NCBI GenBank assembly: GCA_036924085.1
Contig: JAVGWX010000011.1
Coordinates: 36,515,710 to 36,579,709 of the forward strand
DNA from: Ariolimax columbianus
Taxonomy: Eukaryota > Mollusca > Gastropoda > Stylommatophora > Arionidae
DNA length: 64,000 nt
Direction of reading: 5' to 3'
Shown: piece after piece, positions 43,880-52,936 of the stretch
Layout of the letters: the number at the start of each line of letters is the position of its first letter
Position numbering within the stretch: position 1 is the first letter of the stretch
Program-made: the position numbers and the translations under genes
The notes under the pieces: model-generated
What the model saw: the letters and a program-made list of their open reading frames with translations, nothing else
Told to the model about the DNA's origin: nothing
Database searches by the model: none

Positions 43880-44328
43880 ACTCATTGGCATCGAGGTTAG
43901 GTACCCGCCTAACGTGCCGGAGAAAGCAGGTTCGAATCACGGTAGAGACCAGGTTTTTAATTTTACGTGAAACTTCTGGTAAACATTCCCCTGATTTCTG
44001 GGTAGTGAGATCGAACTCCCGTGATCAGTGTCGAGCACGTTAAAAATCCCTTGGCAGTTGGAAATCGAAAAGAGTAGGCCTAAAGGCTACTGCCCTGTCA
44101 AAAATAGAAAAACACCATTCTAACTAAAAATATACCCTAAATTATTTGTACCTTTCCCCAGGGGGTTTGTTAAGAGCAGCATAGATTGGGCGTAACTAGA
44201 TGCGAGTCTACTTAGCTCTATTGTTTGAGTCTATCGGTTAAACTCTTTTCCAAGAAACTGGTTGTATACAGACTCTGCAGAGTCTTACAAACCAGTATAA
44301 AGACGTTAAGTTAAGTTAGGTTAAGCCA
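43880..44328 (+). repeat. SINE-3 copy, near full length
   Basis: A tRNA-like head (about 43880-43945: catcgaggttaggtaccc as A-box region, gcaggttcgaatcacgg as B box), a body with gtgagatcgaactcccgtga and ttaagagcagcatagattgg, then the 3' end actggttgtatacagact, cagtataaagacgttaag and TTAAG-type repeats (44258-44328). The 3' end is that of LINE-B. Confidence 0.87.
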
Positions 44329-44454
44329 CCTGCATTCAACGACTAATTAAAACTAGAAAACTGTACTCGGAGAAACCGCAATATGCACTTAAAAGGAAAG
44401 TGTCTCATAGCCTGTTTGTCGGAAATAAAGTGGTAAAGACCTTATTGTATTGTG

Positions 44455-46110
44455 CCTTCGCGATCAAGAGGCAGAGAAGTGCTGTAGCGGTCAGCAGACC
44501 AGAAACTGACTGCTAGCGTCAGGGCCAGGGAACCAGAGCTGCCTATATCCTTCTACACCTCCACGTGGTGATCCTGGATAGCAAGCTGCACCAGGGTAGA
44601 CTGGCTAAGGAGAAGGGATCGAAGGCTAACTCGGTACCCAAAATGCTTGCTGAAGTCTGCTGTGTTGGACCGAAAGGCGCAAATATTACAGTCAAACTGT
44701 AAACTCCGACACAGCGCATTCCGTTCTCAAGCTTACATCCCGCTATTTGCAAAACCCTTTTCAGGACTTGGTAGCGGGAGTTTCAGAACGTTCAGGACGT
44801 AATAGCGGGAGTTTGAGAACGTTCAGGACGTGACAGCGGGGGTTTGAGAACGTTCAGGACGTGACAGCGGGAGTTTGAGAACGTTCAGGACGTAATAGCG
44901 GGAACTTGAGAACGTTCAGGACGTGACAGCGGGAGTTTGAGAACGTTCAGGACATAACAGCGGGAGTTTGAGAACGTTCAGGACGTGACAGCCAGAGTTT
45001 GAGAACGTTCAGGACGTGACAGCGGGAGTTTGAGAACGTTCAGGGCATGACAGCGGGAGTTTGAGATCGTTCAGGACGTGGTAGCGGGAGTTTTAGAATG
45101 TTCAGGACGTGGTAGCGTTAGTTTGAGAACGTTCAGGGCGTGGTAGCGGGAGTTTGAGAACGTTCAGGACGTGGTAGCGGGAGTTTGAGAACGTTCAGGA
45201 CGTAGTAGCGGGAGTTTGAGGATGTTCAGGACGTGGTAGCGGGAGTTTGAGAAGTTTCAGGACGTGGTAGCGGGAGTTTGAGAACGTTCAGGACGTAGTA
45301 GCGGGAGTTTGAGGATGTTCAGGACGTGGTAGCGGGATTTTGAGAAGTTTCAGGACGTGGTAGCGGGAGTTTGAGAACGTTCAGGACGTGGTAGCGGGAG
45401 TTTGAGAATGTTCAGGACGTGGTAGCGGGAGTTTGAGAACGTTCAGGACGCGGTAGCGGGAGTTTGAGAATGTTCAGGACGTGGTAGCGGGAGTTTGAGA
45501 ACGTTCAGGACGTGGTAGCGGGAGTTTGAGAACGTTCAGGACGTGGTAGCGGGAGTTTGAGAACGTTCAGGACGTGGTAACGGGAGTTTGAGAACGTTCA
45601 GGACGTGGTAGCGGGAGTTTGAGAACGTTCAGGACGGGGTAGCGGGAGTTTGAGAACGTTCAGGACGTGGTAGCGGGAGTTTGAGAACGTTCAGGACGTG
45701 GTAGCGGGAGTTTGAGAACGTTCAGGACGTGGTAGCGGGAGTTTGAGAACGTTCAGGACGTGGTAGCGGGAGTTTGAGAACGTTCAGGACGTGGTAGCGG
45801 GAAGTTTGAGAACGTTCAGGACGTGGTAGCGGTTGTTTGAGAACGTTCAGTACGTGGTAGCGGTTGTTTGAGAACGTTCAGGACGTGGTAGCGGGAGTTT
45901 GAGAATGTTCAGGACGTGGTAGCGGGAGTTTGAGAACGTTCAGGACGTGGTAGCGGGAGTTTGAGAACGTTCAGGACGTGGTAGCGGGAGTTTGAGAACG
46001 TTCAGGACGTGGTAGCGGGAGTTTGAGAACGTTCAGGACGTGGTAGCGGGAGTTTGAGAACGTTCAGGACGTGGTAGCGGGAGTTTGAGAACGAACGAAG
46101 AAGAAGAAGA
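44455..46110 (+). mobile_element. SINE-2 copy expanded by an internal 31-bp minisatellite
   Basis: Normal SINE-2 from about 44455 (gcggtcagcagaccagaaac, gctagcgtcagggccaggga, ccacgtggtgatcctggata, ggctaaggagaagggatcg, aagtctgctgtgttggaccg, cagtcaaactgtaaactccg) to cccttttcaggacttggtag at 44755-44774. The terminal segment is then repeated about 43 times, and the copy closes with tttgagaacgaacgaagaag, the normal SINE-2 end and GAA tail, at 46083-46110. Confidence 0.92.
44762..46093. repeat. 31-bp minisatellite (~43 units) from the SINE-2 3' end
   Basis: The unit contains gttcaggacgtggtagcggg and agtttgagaa, at 31-bp spacing (e.g. 45481 and 45512). Early units read cgtgacagcggg or cgtaatagcggg, later ones cgtggtagcggg, so homogenisation is directional. 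Confidence 0.97.
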
Positions 46111-46389
46111 ATAGGTACTATGATTCGATTTTTAAAATGGGATGACCTATTCTTTTCCCAGCTGGTTTTCCTTCCCTTAAAGTAAACCATGTACCAATTT
46201 ATAGCTGCGTCAACTCGAGATTGTCTATAGTGGAAATATAACCCGTTACCTTTCTATGATAATCGAGCATTGTACCACTCTGACACTCAGTCACTCTAAT
46301 CTACACTTTGGCCTCCTTGTTTGTGCCTGGAGTGTAACCGTTATCCTGAAGTCCCATTTCGTAACTGATCCGAAAAATGAAGCCTAAAT

Positions 46390-46529
46390 ATGAACAATTC
46401 TATTGACAGACACCGTAACGTTACAGATAGCCTAGACACCATGGTTCACCTTCGGACTAGTCGGTCTATGAACAAGTTGGTTGATGACGCTTTGCTAAGG
46501 TTCTCTCGGTGGACGATTCTCCTTCCAAA
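46390..46529 (+). promoter_or_regulatory. Candidate 5' UTR upstream of the GMC exon
   Basis: Non-repetitive sequence before the ATG at 46530. The ATG context ccaaaATGG has G at +4 and A at -3 (A-rich), close to the animal Kozak preference. No clear TATA or Inr element; inferred only from the neighbouring exon. Confidence 0.3.
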
Positions 46530-46656
46530 ATGGCTTTGCTAACAAACATTATTGTCGTTGTGGCTACTGCAATAACGTTCAAGAAATTATTTTTCGATTC
46601 TTCGACTGCACCTGTGTTGGCTACTAAATTTAATTCAAGTTATGACTACATTGTTG
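46530..46656 (+). CDS. First coding exon of a GMC-type oxidoreductase (partial)
   Basis: The ATG at 46530 opens 42 codons plus one base. The first residues, MALLTNIIVVVATAITF, form a hydrophobic signal or anchor segment. A polar stretch (KKLFFDSSTAPVLATKF) follows, then NSSYDYIV immediately before ttg|gtaagt (donor at 46657-46662). Animal glucose/choline dehydrogenase-like GMC enzymes begin their FAD-binding Rossmann motif as YDYIVVGAGSAG, and a phase-1 intron after YDYIV fits. The enzymes are FAD-dependent alcohol oxidoreductases; an N-terminal hydrophobic segment suggests secretion or membrane anchoring. No exon 2 was found downstream in the window, so the rest lies beyond or was lost. A SINE-2 sits in the putative intron 17 bp after the donor. 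The call is based on one short motif and the splice site. Confidence 0.5.
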
Positions 46657-46899
46657 GTAAGTATTTCGTTATCTTCTTCCTCTTTTTCTTCTTCTTCTTT
46701 TTCTTCTTCTTCTTCTTCCTCTACTCCTTTTTCTTTCTCTTCTTTGTGCGGTCTCAAACTCTAGCTACCACCCACTAAAAAGGGCTTTGCAAGCAGCAAG
46801 ATGTATTCAGGAGAATGGATTGCGTTATGTCGTAGTTTACAGCTTGACTATTATATTGGCGCCTTTCAGTACAATACATCTGACCAGCATGACATTTTT

Positions 46900-47095
46900 G
46901 GATACCAGGTTAGCCTTTTCTCTTTGATTTCTTCTCCTTAGTCAGTCTGGATATCGGGTTAGCATTTTCTCTTTGATTTCTTCTCTTTAGTCAGTCTGGA
47001 TACCGGGTTAGCATTTTCTCTTTGATTTCTTCTCCTTAATCAGTCTGGATACCGGGTTAGCCTTTTCTCTTTGATTTCTTTTCCTTAGTCAGTCT
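46900..47095. repeat. Four 49-bp tandem units in SINE-2
   Basis: Units start at 46900, 46949, 46998 and 47047, each with ggataccgggttagc and ctctttgatttcttctcctt. The sequence corresponds to the SINE-2 block gggctagcattccctcttcg...cttagccagtc. Confidence 0.94.
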
Positions 47096-47146
47096 GCCCT
47101 GGTGCACTCTGTTATCTAGGAGATGCAGTAGGGTCTTGGCAGATTT

Positions 47147-47542
47147 GTATCGCTGGCCCTGAGGCTAGCAGTCCCCTTTGTATCGCTGGCCCTGAGGCTA
47201 GCAGTCCGCTTTGTATCGCTGGCCCTGGGGCTAGCAGTCCGCTTTGTATCATTGGCCCTGAGGCTAGCAGTCCGCTTTGTATCATTGACCCTGAGGCTAG
47301 CAGTCCGCTTTGTATCGCTGGCCCTGAGGCTAGCAGTCCGCTTTGTATCGCTGGCCCTGAGGCTAGCAGTCCGCTTTGTATCATTGACCCTAAGGCTAGC
47401 AGTCCACTTTGTATCATTGACCCTGAGGCTAGCAGTCCACTTTGTATCATTGACCCTGAGGCTAGCAGTCCGCTTTGTATCATTGACCCTGAGGCTAGCA
47501 GTCCGCTTTGTATCGCTGGCCCTGAGGCTAACCATCCACTTT
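47147..47542. repeat. 33-bp minisatellite (12 units) in SINE-2
   Basis: Units start with gtatc at 47147 and every 33 bp to 47510, with core ccctgaggctagcagtccgc. It matches the SINE-2 block ctgacgctagcagtcagcta plus gggtcgctgacc. All frames on both strands stay open because 33 is divisible by 3; the predicted 11-residue repeats are not genes. Confidence 0.96.
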
Positions 47543-47560
47543 GGGTCGTTGAACGCGACA

Positions 47561-48019
47561 GCTCGGGCACAGATCAGCATCTTGACCCATTTTGTTATCT
47601 GAACCAGGGATTGCTAACTATTAAATTTATCTATATATTTATTGATTTGACGTAACTTTGAATACTCGTGATCGTGGAGTTCAAACAGTCAAGTTACGCC
47701 TACTGCTAAGTCACCGCAGGGACTACCCGTAGCGCGTTCTGTATCTTGCAATGATTACTTCCTGCGGCTAACTAGATCAGGGGGGGGGGGGGGGGGCCGG
47801 CGGCGATGGGCGGTGTGCGTAGATTGCGTACTGGGAAGGAATTTCAAATGAAAATTTTGTTCTTAGAATTTTGCTCGAACAAAGCAGCTCGTAGCATACT
47901 CTTATCGATTTTCAACGGCCAGGGGCTCTTTTACTTGTACAGAGTATACATGTGATCTCTGTATTTTTCATTTTCAATATGACTTGACTGGAGTCTTGAC
48001 GCTTGCTCACTTCCCCTGA
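47561..48019. other. No gene recognised; G-run
   Basis: Contains a G homopolymer at 47780-47797 followed by ccggcggcgatggg. No domain-bearing ORF and no GMC exon 2. Confidence 0.5.
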
Positions 48020-48118
48020 GACCAGGTGGCTTTTGAAACGCGTGGAATTCGAAACTTCCTAGCTTCGCGCTTTCGTTTGTTGAGAGGCGAGCGCCTTTAC
48101 CTCTCAGCTATAGTGACC
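48020..48118 (-). repeat. tRNA-like SINE head
   Basis: The minus strand reads tagctgagaggtaaaggcgc (A-box-like) and gaagtttcgaattccacgc (B-box-like), about 30 nt apart. Body and tail not delimited. Confidence 0.5.
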
Positions 48119-48184
48119 ATTTTATTAGACCAGTCAGATCAGTTGTTTCTGTTGTCGTTGAATGCCTACAATGAATAGCTTTAC

Positions 48185-48412
48185 GGGATCACGATCCTGA
48201 GCAGTGCATGAGCTGCAATGGCCAGCGACCCATGGCTGACTTCTAGTGTCAGAGCCAGTGAACCATAGCTGCCAAGACCCTTCTACATCTCCACGTGGTG
48301 ATCCTGTATAACAGGCTGCAACAGGGCAGCCTGGCTAAGGAGAAGGGATCCAAGAGGGAAGGCTAACCAATTGCTGAAAAATGCCTGCTGAAGTCGGATG
48401 TGTCGATGAGCT
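48185..48412 (+). repeat. SINE-2 copy, cut at 3' end
   Basis: gggatcacgatcctgagcag, gtcagagccagtgaacca, ccacgtggtgatcctgtata, cagcctggctaaggagaagg and gctgaagtcggatgtgtc, then truncation at 48412 where a second copy begins. Confidence 0.82.
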
Positions 48413-48712
48413 AACAGTTACCAGCGACTCATACCTGCTTGCTTACATCTGGGTCAGCGAACAAGAGCTGACCAAGACCCTATTCCACCTCTAAGCTGCT
48501 GCCATGGACACAAGCTGCACTAGTGTAGTCTAGCTAAAGGATTAAATATCACAGTTGGAAGACAAAGGTAATACCCCAAATCGCATTCAGATATTGGATG
48601 TGTCGGACCGAAATGAGCAGATATTACAGCATCGCTGTAAACTACGACACAATGTCACTACTTCGTTTTGAGGACAGACGCGGAGCGGAACAAGGAGAAG
48701 AAGATTTGAAAC
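48413..48712 (+). repeat. SINE-2 variant copy with intact 3' end
   Basis: gggtcagcgaacaagagctg, tattccacctctaagctgc, tcggaccgaaatgagcagat, gcatcgctgtaaactacgac and a GAAGAA-type tail (aacaaggagaagaagat). It is joined head-to-tail to the preceding copy. Confidence 0.75.
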
Positions 48713-49396
48713 TTTCACCAAAGTCGCACCGGTAAAAATCAATAAAGCCACTGTAACCTTCCTATTTTGTTATATTCATAATAATTGACTTCATTGCACC
48801 CCGGTCATACCAATAGGTGCTCACTCTTTCTTAGTAACTGACGAAAGTTGTGGATACTGATGGTTACTACAGCTGGTTTGTTCAAAACACTTTTGCTTCG
48901 TCCTCTGATGCGCACTACTACGGTATACCTTTGTTTGATTTTAAAGTTCTGTAGTCTTTGAACTGAGTGTCGTCATCCAAAATATGGTCATTGATAGACT
49001 TTAAGATTTTGTACATTTCCTAGCACGTCGTAAAGATCAACTAAAGAGGGTTATCTATGCGCTTAGCAAACTCATAATGTAAATTGAAATGCTACGGACA
49101 GCAAGAGCTCGGGCAGATGATAAGGTACATACTTTCTGTAAAGTGAAGCAATCGAGTTGGTTTTTTGTTTCCTATGGAGTCCAGCGACAAAGAGCAAGAA
49201 AACTAGAGAACCGAACGACTAAGTGGCAGGAGGGCTAAACAGATTATCTGTTACTGCGAATGGCAGCAACTCAGATTATTATCAGCCAAAACATAACTGC
49301 AAGGAAAACGGTCTTTCATACTCCAGAAGTGTACTCCAAGTCATCTGAAGCCCCAAACAAGATATATTCTCACATGAAATAAAATCCAGCATCGGA
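48713..49396. other. No feature recognised
   Basis: AT-rich. The last ~150 bp may be the diverged upstream part of the RNase H LINE fragment that follows; no motif is readable. Confidence 0.45.
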
Positions 49397-49890
49397 TTGC
49401 TGTGTCAAAAAATAGATTTAGTCCTACAGTGGATTACGGCCCACTGTGGTATCCCTGGAAACGAGAAAGCTGATGAGCTTGACAAAGTGGCAACACGCAG
49501 ACTCCCCATTCACGAGGTAAAAAGAAGCATTGACACTCATCAAACGATCCATGAGAACAGAATGGGGAAACCAGCACAAAGAATACAAGTCAGAAAATGA
49601 CAGCATAGGCAAACTTGGTAAAGATCTTTGGACATTGTAGACTCAAGGCCCACCTCCACAGAATGGGTCTTAGAGACACCGCCACGTGTGGTTGTGGAGC
49701 ACTCAAGCAAACAACAGAACACATCCTGCAGGACTGCCCGACCTATGCAGACCAAAGAGAGGCAGTCTGGCCTGGAGGAGAGACCATGCTCGAAAAGATG
49801 TGGAGTAACGGCGAAGACCTGAAACGCGCAATCACCTCTGTGAACCTCACCGAACTAGAAGCATAGCATCAGTTGATAGATGAAGAAGTA
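49397..49890 (+). pseudogene. RNase H and CCHC end of a LINE-A relative
   Basis: Frame 1 reads DLVLQWITAHCGIPGNEKAD (RNase H C-terminal block with catalytic His and Asp, about 49418-49477). After a frameshift, CRLKAHLHRMGLRDTATCGC, GALKQTTEHILQDCPTYADQ (C-x-C-x8-H-x4-C zinc motif, about 49690-49745) and a stop at 49864. A GAA-rich tail (gatgaagaagtagaagaagg) follows at 49877-49897. It is a third member of the RNase H/CCHC/(GAA)n group in this window. Confidence 0.88.
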
Positions 49891-49897
49891 GAAGAAG

Positions 49898-50465
49898 GCT
49901 GCAAAGAGGCCAGATAAATCCCCGATTGTGACACGCACCTAGCTATATATGAGTTCGTGACTAGTTAGTTCAGGAATGCAGTGAAAGGTCTTATCGTCTC
50001 CACAGCCCCACCTACACCCCCTATCTTTTATACTTTGTTAGAAATATATGAGAAATGATACAATGCAGTTTCTAACATTTGATCCCCAACGCCAATGTTC
50101 GCTATGAGACCAATTTATGTACAGTTAGAAACATTCATTTGTTTACATACAGGATGGCCTGCGTTAAATAACCTCAAGTAAATGTCCATTTTCCGCATAG
50201 GTCGTGACTCTGCATATTTCAAAAGGTATTATCGGTCTTGGTGCTAAAAGACACGATGACAATTAACGTCTATTTAGCAATGTAAACAGAACATACCATA
50301 AAATATATAATAAGCATATCTTATAACTTTGCCAGTGTCGCTGGGTCTGATATGAGAAAGCAAAGTCCAGACAGATTACAATAGTCAAATAACCTTTTGC
50401 TGGGAATGCAGAGAGTGGTGCAAATTGAGGGTAGACTTCAAGGTTAGCCAGCTGATAGATGATAA
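49898..50465. other. No feature recognised
   Basis: No domain-bearing ORF on either strand and no repeat shared with other parts of the window. Confidence 0.5.
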
Positions 50466-50855
50466 CATGTAGTATTGTTATTCCATCATATGGACCGACG
50501 AATCGTGCTCCGCGGTGAGAAATATGGTTGTGACTTTTCGCCTAGAGTCAGAGGTCAGGTCGTCGCTGAGCAGAGCTGGAAATATAGAACAGCGACGTTC
50601 ACTACAAAAATAGAGATGGAAGCTGTGATTACAGCTCTGTGGTGGCTATCTGAAATGGTCTTAACAGGGCAAGTCATGGTGACAGGCTATCAATACTTGC
50701 TTTGGGAGGTACAGAAAGGACTGACTAATCTCTGCGTGGGTGGCAGATGTAGAGGCATACGATCGCCATGGGCTGGTGTGGTTCTACTGTCCTAGTCATT
50801 CAGGTATACACGGCAACGAAGAAGCTGACATCCTGTCGCCACACGCATCAATTAC

Positions 50856-51170
50856 AGGTCATCATCATCTCATCATCATCATCCTGTAACCTGTCCTTTT
50901 CAGAACGTCGCTCTCACAACAGCCGATCTGTACGACTAGATTTCCAGCAGGAACTTCCGCCTCTGTCGGCTGTCATCTTCAGGAAATCCGTGATGTCTTG
51001 TGTCCAACTTCTCTTCGGCCTGCCCGTGCCATGGTTCCCAAGTACCATACTCTCTAACATCGTTATCTCTAGACCATTACGACGTTTGATATGGCTACAC
51101 TGTTTTAGATTGAACTTCAAATCAATAGAAAGAAAACCCAGTTCTTGTTCAACACCGTCTCCCAAAAAGG
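50856..51170 (-). pseudogene. LINE C-terminal fragment with (GAT)n tail
   Basis: The complement of a GAT-rich tail (catcatcatctcatcatc, 50858-50885) starts exactly where K1 RNase H breaks. Upstream on the minus strand: HIKRRNGLEITMLESMVLGN and GRPKRSWTQDITDFLKMT, the GRP...W.QDI tail of a LINE ORF. Confidence 0.8.
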
Positions 51171-51379
51171 AAATTTACGCCTTGGAGATCGTCCTATTGA
51201 AAACGAAATTTCATATATCTACTTGAGCCAAGAGATCACAAACTTTTTTTTTTCATTTTTTTTTTCACAAACTACCATTTAATAAATCGGGAGATCTCAC
51301 GAAGGATAACAGCGGGCTGATTCAGCTTCAACTGTATTAACCCCATGCAGCAACTGATGCAAAACGACAACGAAAAGAC

Positions 51380-51760
51380 TCCATACGATAAGGTTATTCC
51401 AGCCATGGTATATGACTGCGCGTTGTGGAACCTATGAAATGCTGATGCAGATTGACTACGCGTTACCAAACAAGCAATGGAACGAAGAATATTGAAGATC
51501 TCCTTTCGAGATCAAATCGGCAACGCAGAGATCAGACGTTGCACTTCCTTCTCTGACATCATAGATGTCGCGCTGTTAAGACAATACTGATGAGCCGGCC
51601 ATGTGGTGCTCATGTCGGATAACAGATGGACACGTAGAGTGACGTGATGGTACCATATAACTGTATCCCCCCTCGCAGGCGACCGAGACTGAGGTGGAGA
51701 GATGACAAATGGAGGCCATCGACCCAACATGACACACCAAGGCAAAAGAGCGAAATAAGT
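51380..51760 (+). pseudogene. LINE C-terminal fragment
   Basis: Plus strand: QAMERRILKISFRDQIGNAE, IRRCTSFSDIIDVALLRQY, GHVVLMSDNRWTRRVT and WYH: the (A)MERR.L.IS.RDQI.N.E.RR.T...DI...R...W.GHV.RM.DNRW block of a distinct LINE lineage. Confidence 0.78.
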
Positions 51761-51834
51761 TTACTCAACATTTTGCTACATGGCAGCAAACACACGTTCC
51801 TGATTGAATACCAGGATTTTGATATTGTGTGATT

Positions 51835-51966
51835 TAGAGATTGAGATAAGATATTGTTTACTAGCCAATGTTTCTCGATACTCTGTTCTTTTAGGATATC
51901 TGCATTTCTATTGTTCGTTTTTCCTGGTATTTTGAGCACTTTCCTGTAGCATTTTAGTTCAAGCAA
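51835..51966 (-). pseudogene. LINE C-terminal scrap
   Basis: Minus strand: MLELKCYRKVLKIPGKTNN then ADILKEQSIEKHWLVNNI: the FE.KCYR+.L.I.W...+TN..IL..L block. Flanks have no matches. Confidence 0.65.
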
Positions 51967-52206
51967 TTACAGGTACACTAGAAATATTGAGCTGTTGATT
52001 AACGCAGTGGTACAGAACCCGCTTCTCATGGCAGAGGTGCGGAGCTTAACTGAAGCTACCGATATCTCTAGTCGACTGGTGTAAATCGGTACCTGGCTGA
52101 CGGCAAGGGAAGGAAAACGACAGCGAGGAGTGGTACAGTGAAGACTACATTTCATCCCTGGTGGCAGTGAGTGACATTTTGAAGTCTATCAATGCCCGTC
52201 TGTTTC

Positions 52207-52303
52207 ATGATCTCTCAGGTATGATGGGTTTCAGTCAAAGCAAGAAACAGTCGCGGTGGCACTCGACCTGGAAGACGCATACAACCGTGTCGAATTTGGG
52301 ACC
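52207..52303 (+). pseudogene. LINE-K RT, left piece
   Basis: Encodes FSQSK...TVAVALDLEDAYNRV then EFGT. D-L-E-D-A-Y carries the first RT catalytic Asp (palm motif A). It ends at the insertion site, whose last 12 bp (52292-52303) are the left TSD. Confidence 0.85.
52292..52303 (+). repeat. TSD, left copy (gaatttgggacc)
   Basis: Identical to 59666-59677. The leading gaa could also be shared with the (GAA)n tail at the right end, so the certain duplication is 9-12 bp. Confidence 0.93.
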
Positions 52304-52936
52304 ATCTGGGGTAGTTGTCTCGCCGCAGCGACTCAATTTCATCCAGTGTTCGTAAAGCGATCTCAGTCCCGCCAGGCGGAGCGATAGCGCGGGCTTGCGG
52401 AAAACGCTCGCCTGCCTTTCCCCGTAGTGCGAATTGGGTGCGGTTTGTGGTAGTGGCTCCTCCACCGAGGTGCGCTAGTCTGGTCCGTATCAGGAAACGT
52501 GGTCCGTCCGTGGTGATTTATCTAAGGCTTATAGCAGAGCTCGACAGTACGTCTCGCTGGTGGTCCGACTCTCGCAAAGAGCTTGTGACCGGCAAATGGA
52601 AAGCAGGAATCGTTGCCTCGAGGCCCTGCGTTCTCTCCCTACGGAGAAGAAGGGCAGGCCAAATTGTGTCTCTAGTCCCAGTGAAATTCGTCGCCGAGGT
52701 CGTTGGGATCCGTTCTGCACAGAGCGCTGCCATCCCTCCTCGAGCGAGCCCGGTCGGTCGGTCGTCTGGTGCGTGTGGGAGGCCCCTGTCAGGCGGTCCT
52801 AGGTCGACGGAGTGAGGGACGGGTGGAACAACCGTCCGTCCGTCCCGTCAGTCGGTCCCTGCGGCCGTCCCAGTGAGGCTTTTTACACACCCTTCCTCCG
52901 CCGACCGGTGTGCGCAGTACGTACGTCTCCGACAGA
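52304..52936 (+). other. Probable 5' external transcribed spacer of pre-rRNA
   Basis: 633 bp of GC-rich DNA (ccgtccgtcccgtcagtcgg, gcgagcccggtcggtcggtc) directly upstream of the 18S start, with composition unlike its AT-rich surroundings. Position and composition fit a 5' ETS. The left end atctggggtagttgtctcgc may be the pre-rRNA 5' end. ORFs across it (e.g. 52315-52815) are chance frames in GC-rich DNA. Confidence 0.65.

Larger units (their letters stand above)
46674..47560 (-). mobile_element. SINE-2 copy with three internal expansions
   Basis: An antisense SINE-2. Its GAA tail is expanded as (TTC)n at 46674-46746. Then ctctagctaccacccac, gattgcgttatgtcgtagtt and a block resembling ttagccttttctctttgatt repeated four times at 49-bp spacing. 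Then ctgccctggtgcactctgtt, and twelve 33-bp units. It is longer than the usual ~360 bp only because of the two arrays and the tail. Confidence 0.88.
50470..52206 (+). pseudogene. LINE-K copy K1: RNase H split by an insertion
   Basis: The left part (50470-50855) aligns with the RNase H of copy K2 (60770-61110): FSPRVRGQVVAEQSW, KIEMEAVITALWWLSEM, YLLWEVQKG, then in another frame CPSHSGIHGNEEADILS. The match stops at attacagg (50855). It resumes at 52162-52206 with SDILKSINARL, matching SEILKSINDRL of K2 (61150-61182). The 1.3 kb between is a cluster of other LINE fragments. TDGS is lost (MDRR...), and frameshifts confirm decay. Confidence 0.8.

Noticed and set aside
47112..47602. ORFs of 116-154 codons across the 33-bp array
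   Set aside because: Period divisible by three in a SINE; no independent support.
52315..52815. 166-codon ORF upstream of 18S
   Set aside because: Chance frame in GC-rich ETS-like sequence; no domain, and shadow frames are equally open.
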